Below are positions 36,501 through 39,080 of a stretch of DNA of 64,000 bases, in pieces. Positions within the stretch are counted from its first letter, which is position 1. Each line of letters starts with the position of its first letter. The stretch comes from Phallusia mammillata (taxonomy: Eukaryota > Chordata > Ascidiacea > Phlebobranchia > Ascidiidae): NCBI GenBank assembly GCA_003260075.1, contig QLIY01000002.1:372746-436745 (forward strand). The letters are read 5' to 3'. A program made the position numbers and the translations under genes. Under the pieces are notes generated by a model, which had not been told where the DNA came from, did no database searches, and saw only the letters and a program-made list of their open reading frames with translations.

Positions 36501-38797
36501 ATCACATGAAACAACATTGTAGAACATGAAAATTTAAAAACAATTTTAATGAACAACACAGATACTATCTGCTTTAAAGATTAGGCCTTGTGCATTTTGT
36601 AGCTTTTAGAACATCTTAAACTCAGTATCGAATAAATTTTCACAACGGAACAACGCCTATAAACGAAAGCAAATATTTGAAGACGGAAAACGTTTGTAAT
36701 CCGCCCATGTATCCAAACAGGCTAAGGGCAAACATATGACACAGTAACGTACACCTCTTTATCTTGACCCATATGGCACTAAAATAGATCAATATACAGT
36801 ATATAGAATTGGACACACATATTAATAGAAATCATAACCTTAAAAATAGCTATTGTCTTGGGGATTTTGAGATTTTTTTCCAATAGTCAATTCAGACCGA
36901 AAATGACAATTTAAAACTTGCAAGTGCGCAAACAAAAATTTACATATATACTAGGTTTGAAGATATTTTTAGGTATTTCTTACTAATTTTTACCTGTCGT
37001 GCAAATAATGCTGAATCTTCATGGCTTTGTAAATATCCTAAAAATGAAACAAAATGCTAAGTTGGAATTTTTAGCACAGAATTTTGTACAGGTTAATAAA
37101 TACATAGCAGTTCTTTATGTAGAAATTCATGGTAACCAATTTATACAAACACACTGTGGAAGTTTTGAATTTTTTGTTGTGCAGCAATGCATTCTAAATT
37201 GAACCACTTAAATTACCCTTAAATATAGAAAAAGGTCTGCAAATTAACAATGGTCATAAGTTTTTTTATCAATTTAAGCCAAAACCACCATACGAACTCA
37301 GCCGACAACAAAAATATCAGTAAAAAAGTGACGAAAACATGTCATAGCACATTTCTATGCATTCAAAACATAGGACTAATTTCATAATCCATATTAAGTA
37401 TTGTACATGAAAAAAATAGATGTGCATTAATTTTGTCTTAAATTTAGTCATTGTTGAAGTAATTGAACATAGAAAATGACATCTCAAGCAGTGTTCTATA
37501 GCATTAAATTTCCTTTATTAAGTGACATGTAATAGATTTGGCGTGAAGAAAACAAAACAATGGCATGATCCGTCACTAGTAGTTAAGTGTTATGATGTGA
37601 CAACAAAAAGTTATGACTGCTTGTAAGCCTTGTGAGCTGACATAACAGGCGTCAGGCTTTATCAGACAACCAAGCAGACAGCTGAAGAGTCAAGGGAACC
37701 AAAAGGGTTAGATAGGTCATTAAAAACCACACAACCACATCACTACACAACGTCATGGATAAATACCTAAGCTGCATTGGAACCAATACAAAATCATTCT
37801 TTACTGTACAAATAAGGTAGTACTACTTCTTGGACATTTCGGAAAATTGTTTCACTACAATAACCACCAAAAACCTGTTTGTAAAGATGTATTGAACACC
37901 ATAGCAGTTAGTGTATGAAAATGGAAAACTAATAAACAAAATATGTCGAATTACATGAATGGACTTAAAAAACAAAAAGTATACACACCTTCAAGGAAAC
38001 AAAGTTCAACTACAAAAAATTAAGAGTTTAATCTGAAGGTAGAATAGTTTTACAACAATGTATTTCGATTGAACATTGTTGTTCATTGGCCATGGTGTTT
38101 TGATGGTCACAGAAAAACAAATGACACTATTTAATATCATCATTTGCTGCTTGTATTTAATGATATTCACTTGACCTTGTAATTTGAATGTTTCAAATTA
38201 AAAACAAAGACCTATTGTGCCCATTTCAAACAACATAAAGGTCTTATTTACAGCTTAAAATTTAATTTTAAAGAGTGGATTTCACTTAAAATTGTAATTT
38301 TTTTTACTGTACTGTAGGTCAAAAAACTTTAAAACAAAACTTAATGTATCATTTACAGCGAAATTCTCACACATTCTTCAAGTGGATACACAGATTTTAG
38401 GTTTTTGAATATAGTGGAACAATGTAAACAAATTATAGCTGCAAGCATAAATCCTGCATTGCATGGAGACTTGTCAATAGGATTTAAAGCTGTTTTGGTT
38501 CATTGGCAACACAACCAATATATAAAGGATTATGTGTCTAGTTATAGAACAGAATTGAGTTATTGGCATGTAACAGCTTGCAGGCAATAACCAGGAAATG
38601 CATGTGTAAACAACACTGCTATAAGCAACATAGTTTATGTAAACAAAACCGAAAATGGCTTAATTACCTTGCTGTGCTGCTATGTTGGATACATTCTGAC
38701 AAAATGCGACGAACTGAAGTACAGTAACCACACAGCGGCAATATCTTGCTTTGCTTTCGTATTTTGCTTGCTGTTTCTTTGACCTTGCCATCGCCAT
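4493..38797 (-). CDS. TMEM131: TMEM131 (transmembrane protein 131), 37 proposed coding exons
   Basis: TMEM131 is a large type I ER/Golgi membrane protein. Its lumenal PapD-like domain binds procollagen and its cytosolic tail recruits TRAPP for collagen secretion (established for the family). The exons listed separately splice in compatible phases almost throughout, giving about 1,750 codons against roughly 1,880 in human. They run from a signal-peptide exon, through PapD-L (QNRIQFDPPYLDFG; IPVTRLVYIFNPSETKPLQL; VVFLARVIGNVENTLFINT) and many Ig-like lumenal exons (APGIYSSLDLLDFGTLRTK; LTNTFSFPIILHKLELPDEA; KLYYDPRQDCKPDRCYVGLP; CEGYGFRVLECERYLL), to a single membrane helix in exon 27. A long low-complexity tail follows, ending with family-like Trp motifs (HQMWSPARN, HEIWSVSN). 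Oddities: exons 30 and 33 are duplicated, exons 15 and 34 have partial copies, and exon 35 holds a 59-nt homopolymer that breaks the frame. Identification is firm; the exon 34-35 junction is not settled. Confidence 0.95.
5188..5286 (-). CDS. TMEM131: TMEM131 exon 36
   Basis: Encodes GTQESPPTSQINTLTNVMPV then WNNFGQNSFDITK, similar to human FSAFGNSFNLTGEVF. Phase 1 to 1, donor G^GTAAGC. Confidence 0.88.
5845..6379. mobile_element. hAT-type MITE with internal poly-C54 and internal tandem repeat
   Basis: The ends CAGCGGTTCC and GGGAACCACTG are flanked by an exact 8-bp duplication GTCTACAT (5837-5844, 6380-6387). It contains a 54-nt C run (5856-5909). Two copies of a roughly 105-bp block (GCTAAAATCCTGCAATCAAC ... 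GGGACCGTTTTGAAAAAAA) begin near 6161 and 6257. It lies in the TMEM131 intron between exons 36 and 35. Confidence 0.88.
5856..5909. repeat. 54-nt poly-C homopolymer
   Basis: A pure C tract close to the left end of the hAT MITE. Confidence 0.95.
6460..6743 (-). CDS. TMEM131: TMEM131 exon 35, interrupted by poly-C59
   Basis: The acceptor CCCTCACAG leads to a frame with MPTTTTSPSNDFNKENNSKS and PPRRSKPLLIKTKSAPG. Then comes poly-G on the coding strand (C at 6521-6579), then SAAPTTQAQLDSGFSMFSAP and donor G^GTTGGT (phase 1, fitting exon 36). With 59 bases the two halves do not share the best frame, so the printed length is either wrong or disruptive. A normal allele could encode a short Gly run. 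Confidence 0.6.
6521..6579. repeat. 59-nt poly-C homopolymer inside TMEM131 exon 35
   Basis: A pure C run followed by GGGG. On the coding strand it would be poly-glycine, but its length is not compatible with the flanking frames. Confidence 0.95.
6826..6995. mobile_element. hAT-related repeat fragment, copy 2
   Basis: Same family as 4020-4195, ending GTTGGGAACCACTG. It is partly repeated again at 8060-8122. Confidence 0.6.
7176..7220 (-). CDS. TMEM131: TMEM131 exon 33, copy b (duplicated microexon)
   Basis: Same protein as 8377-8421, with one synonymous base change and intact splice sites. It would fit after exon 34 only if that exon used a donor giving phase 0. It is part of the larger 6930-7350 / 8062-8560 duplication. 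Confidence 0.45.
7487..7583 (-). CDS. TMEM131: TMEM131 exon 34
   Basis: Encodes KSKSTINPPYYDTSSTDEPV then CWEDPKTSFNKK, resembling the family NTSSSEGEKDSPPPEWDS segment. Phase 0 to 1 with donor G^GTAATT. An alternative donor TGG^GTGTGA (exon start 7470) would give phase 0. Confidence 0.7.
7508..7958. repeat. C-junction duplication: 7508-7725 / C10 / 7736-7958
   Basis: Two diverged copies of about 220 bp separated by C10 at 7726-7735. Contains TMEM131 exon 34 (complete in the left copy, partial in the right). Confidence 0.9.
7736..7810 (-). pseudogene. partial copy of TMEM131 exon 34
   Basis: A copy of 7509-7583 with its acceptor. The C10 run at 7726-7735 replaces the 3' part and the donor. 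Confidence 0.75.
7960..8045. repeat. dispersed repeat (GTGGGTGACCCGCTGGGTCA family)
   Basis: Related stretches occur at 8811-8908, 17378-17430, 18626-18810 and 21578-21770. Shared landmarks include CTGGGTCATCCGGGGT, TTTGGATAA and the AAACGCATGG or GCGTCAGACAGAAAAA follow-on. The class is unknown; possibly a SINE or MITE. Confidence 0.55.
8377..8421 (-). CDS. TMEM131: TMEM131 exon 33 (45 nt), copy a
   Basis: Encodes KVDTRMRGKGTPRKK, phase 0 to 0, with acceptor ACACAG and donor AAG^GTAAAG. The same 15 residues are encoded at 7176-7220. Copy a lies in the expected order before exon 34. Confidence 0.65.
8585..9088. repeat. C-junction duplication: ~8585-8797 / C12 / 8810-9088
   Basis: TTTCTTGACCAAACGCATGG through GTTCGGGNCCGCTT occurs on both sides of C12 at 8798-8809. 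The right copy carries an extra 98-bp start that matches 7960-8045. Confidence 0.8.
9104..9218 (-). CDS. TMEM131: TMEM131 exon 32
   Basis: Encodes SDTPSYTTANESSVRRRHTR then PVSTSSVKHSNPSPPKPLL. Phase 2 to 0, donor CTG^GTAAGA. Confidence 0.78.
9304..9419 (-). CDS. TMEM131: TMEM131 exon 31
   Basis: Encodes NSFPVDSWKQDSPHRRPNMA then GKLGKGKKSDDNNASFNT. Acceptor TTTCAG, donor AG^GTACAG; phase 0 to 2. Low-complexity tail, supported by splice sites and phase. Confidence 0.75.
9898..10142. repeat. 35-bp minisatellite, about 7 copies
   Basis: The unit ATCGAAGGTATATACATGTG GTACTCGTACTCGGC repeats at 9898, 9933, 9968, 10003, 10038, 10073 and 10108, with C/T and CT/GC variants. Because 35 is not a multiple of 3, its long open frames on both strands are artefacts. 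Lies in the TMEM131 intron between exons 31 and 30. Confidence 0.95.
10132..10577. repeat. direct duplication flanking the gap, left copy
   Basis: Matches 10923-11368 at a constant 791-bp offset with no difference that I could see. It contains exon 30 and the end of the 35-bp minisatellite. The copies diverge abruptly after ATTGCAA. Confidence 0.9.
10454..10560 (-). CDS. TMEM131: TMEM131 exon 30, copy b (duplicate)
   Basis: Identical to 11245-11351 with both splice sites. It is phase 1 to 0, so including both copies would break the frame. It sits left of the N gap at 10802-10898 and most simply is an unmerged contig-end duplicate. Confidence 0.6.
10802..10898. other. assembly gap (97 N)
   Basis: A run of N. 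The roughly 440 bp ending at 10577 and the roughly 470 bp starting right after the gap are the same sequence. Confidence 0.99.
10923..11368. repeat. direct duplication flanking the gap, right copy
   Basis: Second copy of 10132-10577, including TMEM131 exon 30. Confidence 0.9.
11245..11351 (-). CDS. TMEM131: TMEM131 exon 30, copy a
   Basis: Encodes VKRKRKTKLVRQQQSNENDD then TSSTTTEKSSEDFEDK. Acceptor GTTCAG, donor AAG^GTAACT, phase 1 to 0. An identical copy lies 791 bp away at 10454-10560, so only one is expected in the mature message. Confidence 0.8.
11446..11652. mobile_element. hAT-type MITE with perfect 15-bp TIR and 8-bp TSD
   Basis: CAGTGGTTCTCAAAC at the left is perfectly inverted as GTTTGAGAACCACTG at the right. 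The target duplication ATATAGAT is at 11438-11445 and 11653-11660. 207 bp, no coding capacity. Confidence 0.95.
11946..12112. repeat. dispersed repeat with CTGATGATGGC...GCCGAAACG boxes (copy 1)
   Basis: Reads ATATAGATCTGTTCAT ... CGGCCCAAATAGACGT ... ACGTTTCGGCAAATGC ... GCCATCATCAGTGATAT. Further copies are at 21270-21460, 23858-23970, 27668-27768, 32793-32908 and 49556-49785, in either orientation. A mobile family of unknown class. Confidence 0.8.
12198..12790 (-). CDS. TMEM131: TMEM131 exon 29 (long cytosolic exon)
   Basis: A 593-nt open exon encoding SPRRPRSIPVRSNEKSGSWF, then charged low-complexity sequence (DDKEDQDEEPDIPWAPPENL; SSSSSIESSRSRGSSLSS). Acceptor TTTTAG, donor G^GTGGGT; phase 2 to 1. 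A disordered cytosolic tail with little conservation. Confidence 0.88.
12899..13500. repeat. C-junction duplication: 12899-13176 / C12 / 13189-~13500
   Basis: TAAAAAGATGTTTTGTGATT precedes and AAAAAGATGTTTTTGTGATT follows C12 (13177-13188). Later blocks such as CCAAATTGGTCCG and AAAATATCAGGAAA are also shared, but the right copy carries a longer Tigger-like insertion. Confidence 0.7.
13267..13437. mobile_element. Tigger/pogo-like MITE, copy 1
   Basis: Starts TA-CAGTAAACCTC and ends near GGTCCGGATTAACCGAGGTT. Related copies are at 20154-20300, 22847-23013, 24448-24632, 28158-28258 and 29396-29567. The consensus end CAGTAAACCTCGGTTAATCC is inverted at the other side. TA flanks fit the Tc1/mariner-pogo group. 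Confidence 0.75.
13584..13935. repeat. C-junction duplication: C11 / 13595-13759 / C12 / 13772-13935
   Basis: Each 165-bp copy starts ATTTGGCGAGGGAAAATAAA and is preceded by its own C run (13584-13594, 13760-13771). Only a few substitutions separate the copies. Confidence 0.92.
14263..14438 (-). CDS. TMEM131: TMEM131 exon 28 (juxtamembrane cytosolic)
   Basis: Encodes AMNIWEPFMRLYELDKTVQA then KPFNLEHIATNYIS. Aligned with human AQGIWEPFRRRLSFEASN and GRPFDLRRI. Phase 0 to 2. Confidence 0.93.
15070..15295 (-). CDS. TMEM131: TMEM131 exon 27 (transmembrane helix)
   Basis: Encodes FTPDFTTSQVHRTLRIVTQQ, then TLPHRMLPACQDAIPRPTWE and the helix TLYYFVTIVMVVVFIGTLLV SYLE. This is the family's single C-terminal membrane span and marks the lumen/cytosol boundary. 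Phase 2 to 0, donor GAG^GTTCGT. Confidence 0.96.
15786..15960 (+). mobile_element. tRNA-derived SINE
   Basis: Contains A-box-like TGGCTCAATTGGTAGAGCG and B-box GAGTTCGAATCC in tRNA order. A non-tRNA body with ACCGGCTGATTTGG and ACGCCTTTAATAGGCCTGGC follows, which is related to the element at 16800-17095. No convincing cloverleaf or anticodon arm, so not a functional tRNA. Confidence 0.75.
15970..16159 (-). CDS. TMEM131: TMEM131 exon 26
   Basis: Encodes FTVRKSFTAKNFGPLPLQVL then YPCEGYGFRVLECERYLLQP and NETRDIII, matching YSCEGYGFKVVNCQEF. Phase 1 to 2. Confidence 0.96.
16466..16605 (-). CDS. TMEM131: TMEM131 exon 25
   Basis: Encodes RNNLTVLDSLLVGGVGVKEE then KLGGKLSNRRESLRFKLTES and LLRDC. 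Very close to human RNNLTVMDAVMVQGQG. Phase 2 to 1. Confidence 0.96.
16800..17095 (-). mobile_element. tRNA-derived SINE, minus orientation
   Basis: On the minus strand it reads TGGTAGAGCGCAAATCC ... GTGGGTTCGAATCCAACCCC, then a body with GAGACCGGTTTGATTGGGTG and ACGCCTTCAATGGGCCTAG. The tail includes CGCTGGTCTGCATTAACGCT, which recurs at 25567-25616. Lies in the TMEM131 intron between exons 25 and 24. Confidence 0.75.
17112..17278 (-). CDS. TMEM131: TMEM131 exon 24
   Basis: Encodes CINMFLNPGQKQNIEVTFSP then ENATEVSTVILI, corresponding to NLILKPGEKKSVKVKFTP. Phase 0 to 2. Confidence 0.93.
17534..17716 (-). CDS. TMEM131: TMEM131 exon 23
   Basis: Encodes TAEITLHNPSDAPIILQILP then VSLYPQPEAVLGS and VENRKAFSIALPPNT. 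Phase 0 to 0. Confidence 0.93.
17763..17845. mobile_element. hAT-like left-end fragment
   Basis: CAGGGGTGTCCAAAGTGCGG followed by CCGCGGGGGCG resembles hAT ends of the CAGGGGTG type. No matching right end was seen nearby. Confidence 0.45.
18353..18500 (-). CDS. TMEM131: TMEM131 exon 22
   Basis: Encodes SVTSTFQLNTNLIRDFNFVT then GSLYWPSLIETEDGSKNFTF and PLTHVGKKS. Matches human FEVNTDLQKNIISKITAELSWPS. Phase 2 to 0. Confidence 0.93.
18922..19176. repeat. C-junction duplication: 18922-19037 / C10 / 19048-19176
   Basis: TATATGTTACACACA, AATGTTGGCAGGTTGGGCCT and ACTATA-ATGCAAC occur in both copies on either side of C10 (19038-19047). The right copy has a 15-bp longer segment. Confidence 0.88.
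20154..20300. mobile_element. Tigger/pogo-like MITE, copy 2 (truncated right end)
   Basis: CAGTAAACCTAGGTTAAACC start, with the shared ACAAATGATTTGTAATGTGG core. The usual right terminal repeat is missing. Confidence 0.7.
20368..20485 (-). CDS. TMEM131: TMEM131 exon 21
   Basis: Encodes VGHHWLTTLNLGKEAPDVDV then RMYKTLRERWNSLVVNNMT. Phase 1 to 2, donor AG^GTACAT. Similarity to the family is modest (DWDLHQSLFKGW region). Confidence 0.8.
20921..21048 (-). CDS. TMEM131: TMEM131 exon 20
   Basis: Encodes ELEPNKELKVGKLYYDPRQD then CKPDRCYVGLPTSTT, keeping the paired cysteines of human YFDPGLQCGDHCYVGLPF. Phase 2 to 1. Confidence 0.95.
21270..21460. repeat. dispersed repeat with GCCGAAACG boxes, inverted pair (copy 2)
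   Basis: AATGGCCCAAATAGAC reads in, then TATTTGCCGAAACGTTTGAA and two successive copies of CGTCTATTTGGGCCGTTATT read out. The result is a large imperfect palindrome. Confidence 0.75.
21687..21870. repeat. C-junction duplication: 21687-21773 / C11 / 21785-21870
   Basis: The 86-bp block AAAACGTTTTTCTTCAATAA ... AAATAAATCTTACAAA is repeated across C11 (21774-21784) with one substitution (ACATAAA/ACAGAAA). Confidence 0.93.
22008..22105 (-). CDS. TMEM131: TMEM131 exon 19
   Basis: Encodes GMTVHQVITITSSFSQNAKI then ESITSEDKRFYY, close to human GKIVHQSLNIMNSFSQKVKI. Phase 0 to 2. Confidence 0.94.
22407..22783. mobile_element. hAT-like MITE
   Basis: CAGGGGTGGCCAGACCTGC at the left is mirrored by GCAGTTTGGCCACCTCTG at the right, a 377-bp element. 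The flanking 8-mers do not match exactly, so the target duplication is decayed or the ends are slightly off. Confidence 0.65.
22847..23013. mobile_element. Tigger/pogo-like MITE, copy 3
   Basis: TA-CAGTATAAACCTCGGTTAA to GGTCCGGATTAACCAAGGTT, with the shared AATGATTTGTAATGTGG core. Confidence 0.8.
23118..23204 (-). CDS. TMEM131: TMEM131 exon 18
   Basis: Encodes VLKIAVKAKVAIGTLTFKPK then KIKFNPTFP, matching ILTIPVKAVIAVGSL. Phase 0 to 0. Confidence 0.92.
23858..23970. repeat. dispersed repeat with GCCGAAACG boxes (copy 3)
   Basis: CAGATCTGTTCATAAGGTAA, AATAATGGCCCAAA, AAACGTTTCGGCAAATGCTG and ATCATAAGCGATA. Same family as 11946-12112. Confidence 0.75.
24132..24236 (-). CDS. TMEM131: TMEM131 exon 17
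   Basis: Encodes IVLPPNSCVTFQVEILAPQN then EATLNGTLHIFTQFE. Phase 0 to 0. Corresponds to the human VTLASGYFAVFRVKLTAKKLEG segment. Confidence 0.85.
24448..24632. mobile_element. Tigger/pogo-like MITE, copy 4
   Basis: GGTAAACCTTGGTTAAACCG to GTCCGGATTAACCGATGTTT-ACTG, with the shared core. Confidence 0.8.
24941..25051 (-). CDS. TMEM131: TMEM131 exon 16
   Basis: Encodes ISLLDCNSTIEGLTVRLLSL then TRNGADVEPSVNSPFQN. Phase 0 to 0, donor AAT^GTGAGT. A weakly conserved region, but phases and flanking exons fit. Confidence 0.8.
25567..25616 (+). mobile_element. SINE 3' fragment
   Basis: GATCGCTGGTCTGCATGAAC GCTTAAGGGCTGATCCCAGT matches the tail of the SINE at 16800-17095. Confidence 0.6.
26101..26316. 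repeat. C-junction duplication: 26101-26200 / C12 / 26213-26316
   Basis: ATTATTTAAAATGAGTAATG ... GTGTTACTGA is repeated across C12 (26201-26212). The copies differ by a 4-bp indel and one or two substitutions. Confidence 0.94.
26633..26737 (-). CDS. TMEM131: TMEM131 exon 15
   Basis: Encodes FKVEQDNIQELNFGIMGTSD then RRQMLLEVYNHNPLS. Phase 0 to 0. Its first part and acceptor are copied just upstream at 26796-26888 beyond a C10 run. Confidence 0.9.
26694..26888. repeat. C-junction duplication: 26694-26785 / C10 / 26796-26888
   Basis: Covers the 5' part and acceptor of TMEM131 exon 15. The copies differ by a substitution (CTGAAAGG/CTGAGAGG) and small T and A indels. Confidence 0.93.
26796..26888 (-). 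pseudogene. partial copy of TMEM131 exon 15 and its acceptor
   Basis: Repeats 26694-26785, including the polypyrimidine tract, the AG acceptor and the first codons (FKVEQDNIQELNFG). It is cut by the C10 run at 26786-26795 and has no donor. If used, it would read into poly-G and then intron. It could be an allele joined by the assembly. Confidence 0.75.
26916..27471. repeat. C-junction duplication: 26916-27351 (with MITE) / C10 / 27362-27471
   Basis: AATGTTTCTGATGTCCAGAT ... CATTGTTTGTAG occurs on both sides of C10 (27352-27361). The left copy is interrupted by the 317-bp hAT MITE; the right copy has the uninterrupted site. Confidence 0.93.
27012..27328. mobile_element. hAT-type MITE with 8-bp TSD
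   Basis: CAGGGGTGTGCAACTTGCGG at the left and GGTTGCACACCCCTG at the right, flanked by ACCTAGAA at 27004-27011 and 27329-27336. The neighbouring duplicate at 27362-27471 keeps the empty site (ACATAGAATGC). Confidence 0.95.
27668..27768. repeat. dispersed repeat with CGAAACG boxes (copy 4)
   Basis: GCTGATGATGGCATTAGAAT TTGTCGAAACGCTTGAATAA, then TAAAGCATGTCACTTTTTGC. Same family as 11946-12112. Confidence 0.7.
27822..28007 (-). CDS. TMEM131: TMEM131 exon 14
   Basis: Encodes IANFSSPVLIATQATVACFI, then a middle part ending LPLQAFTGFLK, matching LPVRVYTGFLDYF. Phase 0 to 0, 62 codons. Confidence 0.92.
28158..28258. mobile_element. Tigger/pogo-like MITE, copy 5 (degenerate)
   Basis: TA-CAGCAAGCCTTGGTTATT at the left, TTAACGGATATTTACTG-TA at the right. 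About 100 bp and diverged. Confidence 0.6.
28579..28735 (-). CDS. TMEM131: TMEM131 exon 13
   Basis: Encodes LGYNETDTFFHI, then AVSLTNTFSFPIILHKLELP and DEATKFYQ. Phase 2 to 0. The donor is a weak CAG^GTCGTC, the only one that fits exon 14. Confidence 0.9.
29167..29275 (-). CDS. TMEM131: TMEM131 exon 12
   Basis: Encodes QWNGKIVIRAKEKGYAKISI then PYSADVLNG, like human FSGKITVKAKEKSYSKLEIPYQAEVLDG. Phase 1 to 2. Confidence 0.94.
29396..29567. mobile_element. Tigger/pogo-like MITE, copy 6
   Basis: CAGTAAACCCCGTGTTAATC to CAAGATTAACAGAGGTTTGC-TTTACTG, with the shared ACAAATGATTTGTAATGTGG core. Confidence 0.75.
30409..30716. repeat. C-junction duplication: 30409-30558 / C10 / 30569-30716
   Basis: ACAAAAAAATGACCATGGCT ... 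TATTTAATTGCTCACAT on both sides of C10 (30559-30568), with a few substitutions. Lies in the TMEM131 intron between exons 12 and 11. Confidence 0.94.
30795..30965 (-). CDS. TMEM131: TMEM131 exon 11
   Basis: Encodes DEPKTLNLFLLNSGKREVQI, then AVQIDFKPVKLKPSEAVYTR and VANVSFH. Phase 1 to 1. Confidence 0.94.
31984..32044. repeat. inverted repeat, perfect 16-bp arms
   Basis: CAATATTGTAGCCACA (31984-31999) is inverted as TGTGGCTACAATATTG (32029-32044) around a 29-bp loop. Possibly a small foldback element. Confidence 0.85.
32124..32423. repeat. C-junction duplication: 32124-32265 / C11 / 32277-32423
   Basis: TTAGAAATGCATAAAAATGT ... AAAATCTTTAAAAAA repeated across C11 (32266-32276). A 5-bp indel and a few substitutions separate the copies. 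Confidence 0.94.
32550..32606 (-). CDS. TMEM131: TMEM131 exon 10
   Basis: Encodes APGIYSSLDLLDFGTLRTK, almost the vertebrate APGIYSSTEMLDFGTLRTQ. Phase 1 to 1, donor G^GTAGAT. Confidence 0.95.
32793..32908. repeat. dispersed repeat with cgtttcggc box (copy 5)
   Basis: GGATCTGTTCATAAGTTTAA, AACGGCCCAAATATACAT and AACGTTTCGGCAAATGCCAT. Same family as 11946-12112. Confidence 0.75.
33192..33342 (-). CDS. TMEM131: TMEM131 exon 9
   Basis: Encodes EIPPYETKLLMRASF, VADNHTAYIRIKTNNSDTAQ and LILPVEVEVSS, all family landmarks. Phase 0 to 1. Confidence 0.95.
33504..33614. repeat. inverted repeat, 27-bp arms
   Basis: TTTATAGAGCTCTTCTGGCA ATTGTAT (33504-33530) is inverted at 33588-33614 with one mismatch, around a 57-bp AT-rich loop. 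A strong hairpin or foldback element in the TMEM131 intron between exons 9 and 8. Confidence 0.9.
34434..34514 (-). CDS. TMEM131: TMEM131 exon 8
   Basis: Encodes VTEIYTSSGYLHLQLPTGHH then ETTKKAW, matching human MYSSGGDLHLELPTGQQGG. Phase 0 to 0. Confidence 0.93.
34824..34946 (-). CDS. TMEM131: TMEM131 exon 7
   Basis: Encodes VFGVGNPNPYRLRPYLGAKV then a stretch with FSPLISMHNPTGTPLQ. Acceptor TGACAG, donor CAG^GTAAG; phase 0 to 0. Confidence 0.93.
35347..35460 (-). CDS. TMEM131: TMEM131 exon 6 (PapD-L)
   Basis: Encodes VVLSKCNTSFEVVFLARVIG then NVENTLFINTAIGTFSYQ, nearly identical to the family core. Phase 0 to 0, 38 codons. Confidence 0.95.
35737..35860 (-). CDS. TMEM131: TMEM131 exon 5 (PapD-L)
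   Basis: Encodes QPVGIPVTRLVYIFNPSETK then ARTSHFHSSFFDEK, aligned with human QPVGMPKMEKVYLHNPS and TTSHFHASFF. Phase 2 to 0. Confidence 0.93.
36229..36291 (-). CDS. TMEM131: TMEM131 exon 4 (start of PapD-L)
   Basis: The acceptor TTTTTATGCAG was chosen over a nearer CAG because it alone keeps phase 2. Encodes PFLSAQNRIQFDPPYLDFGS, matching the family RFEPPMLDF motif. Donor A^GTAAGT. Confidence 0.85.
36368..36402 (-). CDS. TMEM131: TMEM131 exon 3 (35-nt microexon)
   Basis: Acceptor TTTTTTAG, donor CT^GTAAGT. Encodes SQNLDTENLRDL, phase 0 to 2. Confidence 0.65.
36994..37037 (-). CDS. TMEM131: TMEM131 exon 2 (44-nt microexon)
   Basis: Acceptor TTTTTAG, donor CAG^GTAAAA. Encodes GYLQSHEDSALFARQ. 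Phase 1 in, phase 0 out, joining exons 1 and 3 without a stop. The region is poorly conserved in the family. Confidence 0.65.
38668..38797 (-). CDS. TMEM131: TMEM131 coding exon 1 (signal peptide)
   Basis: The ATG at 38797-38795 starts MAMARSKKQQAKYESKARYC, then a hydrophobic VVTVLQFVAFCQNVSNIAA that fits a signal peptide. Donor G^GTAATT, phase 1. An upstream in-frame ATG at 38863 exists, but a strong acceptor ends at 38806, so the downstream ATG is preferred. Confidence 0.8.
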
Positions 38798-38805
38798 GCT
38801 GCTTG

Positions 38806-38823
38806 CTGGTACAAAAACAAATC
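38806..38823 (-). promoter_or_regulatory. splice acceptor just upstream of the TMEM131 start codon
   Basis: On the minus strand GATTTGTTTTTGTACCAG ends 8 bases before the ATG at 38797. It may be the acceptor of a 5' UTR intron, or a spliced-leader trans-splicing acceptor of the kind known in ascidians. It removes the upstream ATG at 38863 from the mature message. Confidence 0.6.
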
Positions 38824-39080
38824 GCTTTCGTAGGCCGCTAATTGGTACGGTGCGGCCAAACACTATTAGCTAGCAGCGCTATTGCCTTCTACTCCTCTGT
38901 CGAATCGAAGGCAGAAAAATGTACACAGGGAAACGCGTGCCGATCGTCATGCACGCGTTCGCGAACACACACGGGCTATGAGTAGAACGACGCGCGTTGC
39001 CGAACGCGATTCCACTACCTTGCGTACACACGTGGGGACGACGCCCACCAACCGATCGACTCAGTATCGACCATAAAAGT
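38824..39080 (-). promoter_or_regulatory. CpG-rich probable TMEM131 promoter region
   Basis: A CG-rich stretch (for example CACGCGTTCGCGAACACACA, ACGACGCGCGTTGCCGAACG) immediately upstream of the first coding exon, in otherwise AT-rich sequence. No TATA box is obvious. Inferred from position and composition only. Confidence 0.45.

Noticed and set aside
38660..38863. Upstream ATG for TMEM131 at 38863
   Set aside because: A good splice acceptor ends at 38806, between the two ATGs, and the signal peptide follows the downstream ATG directly.
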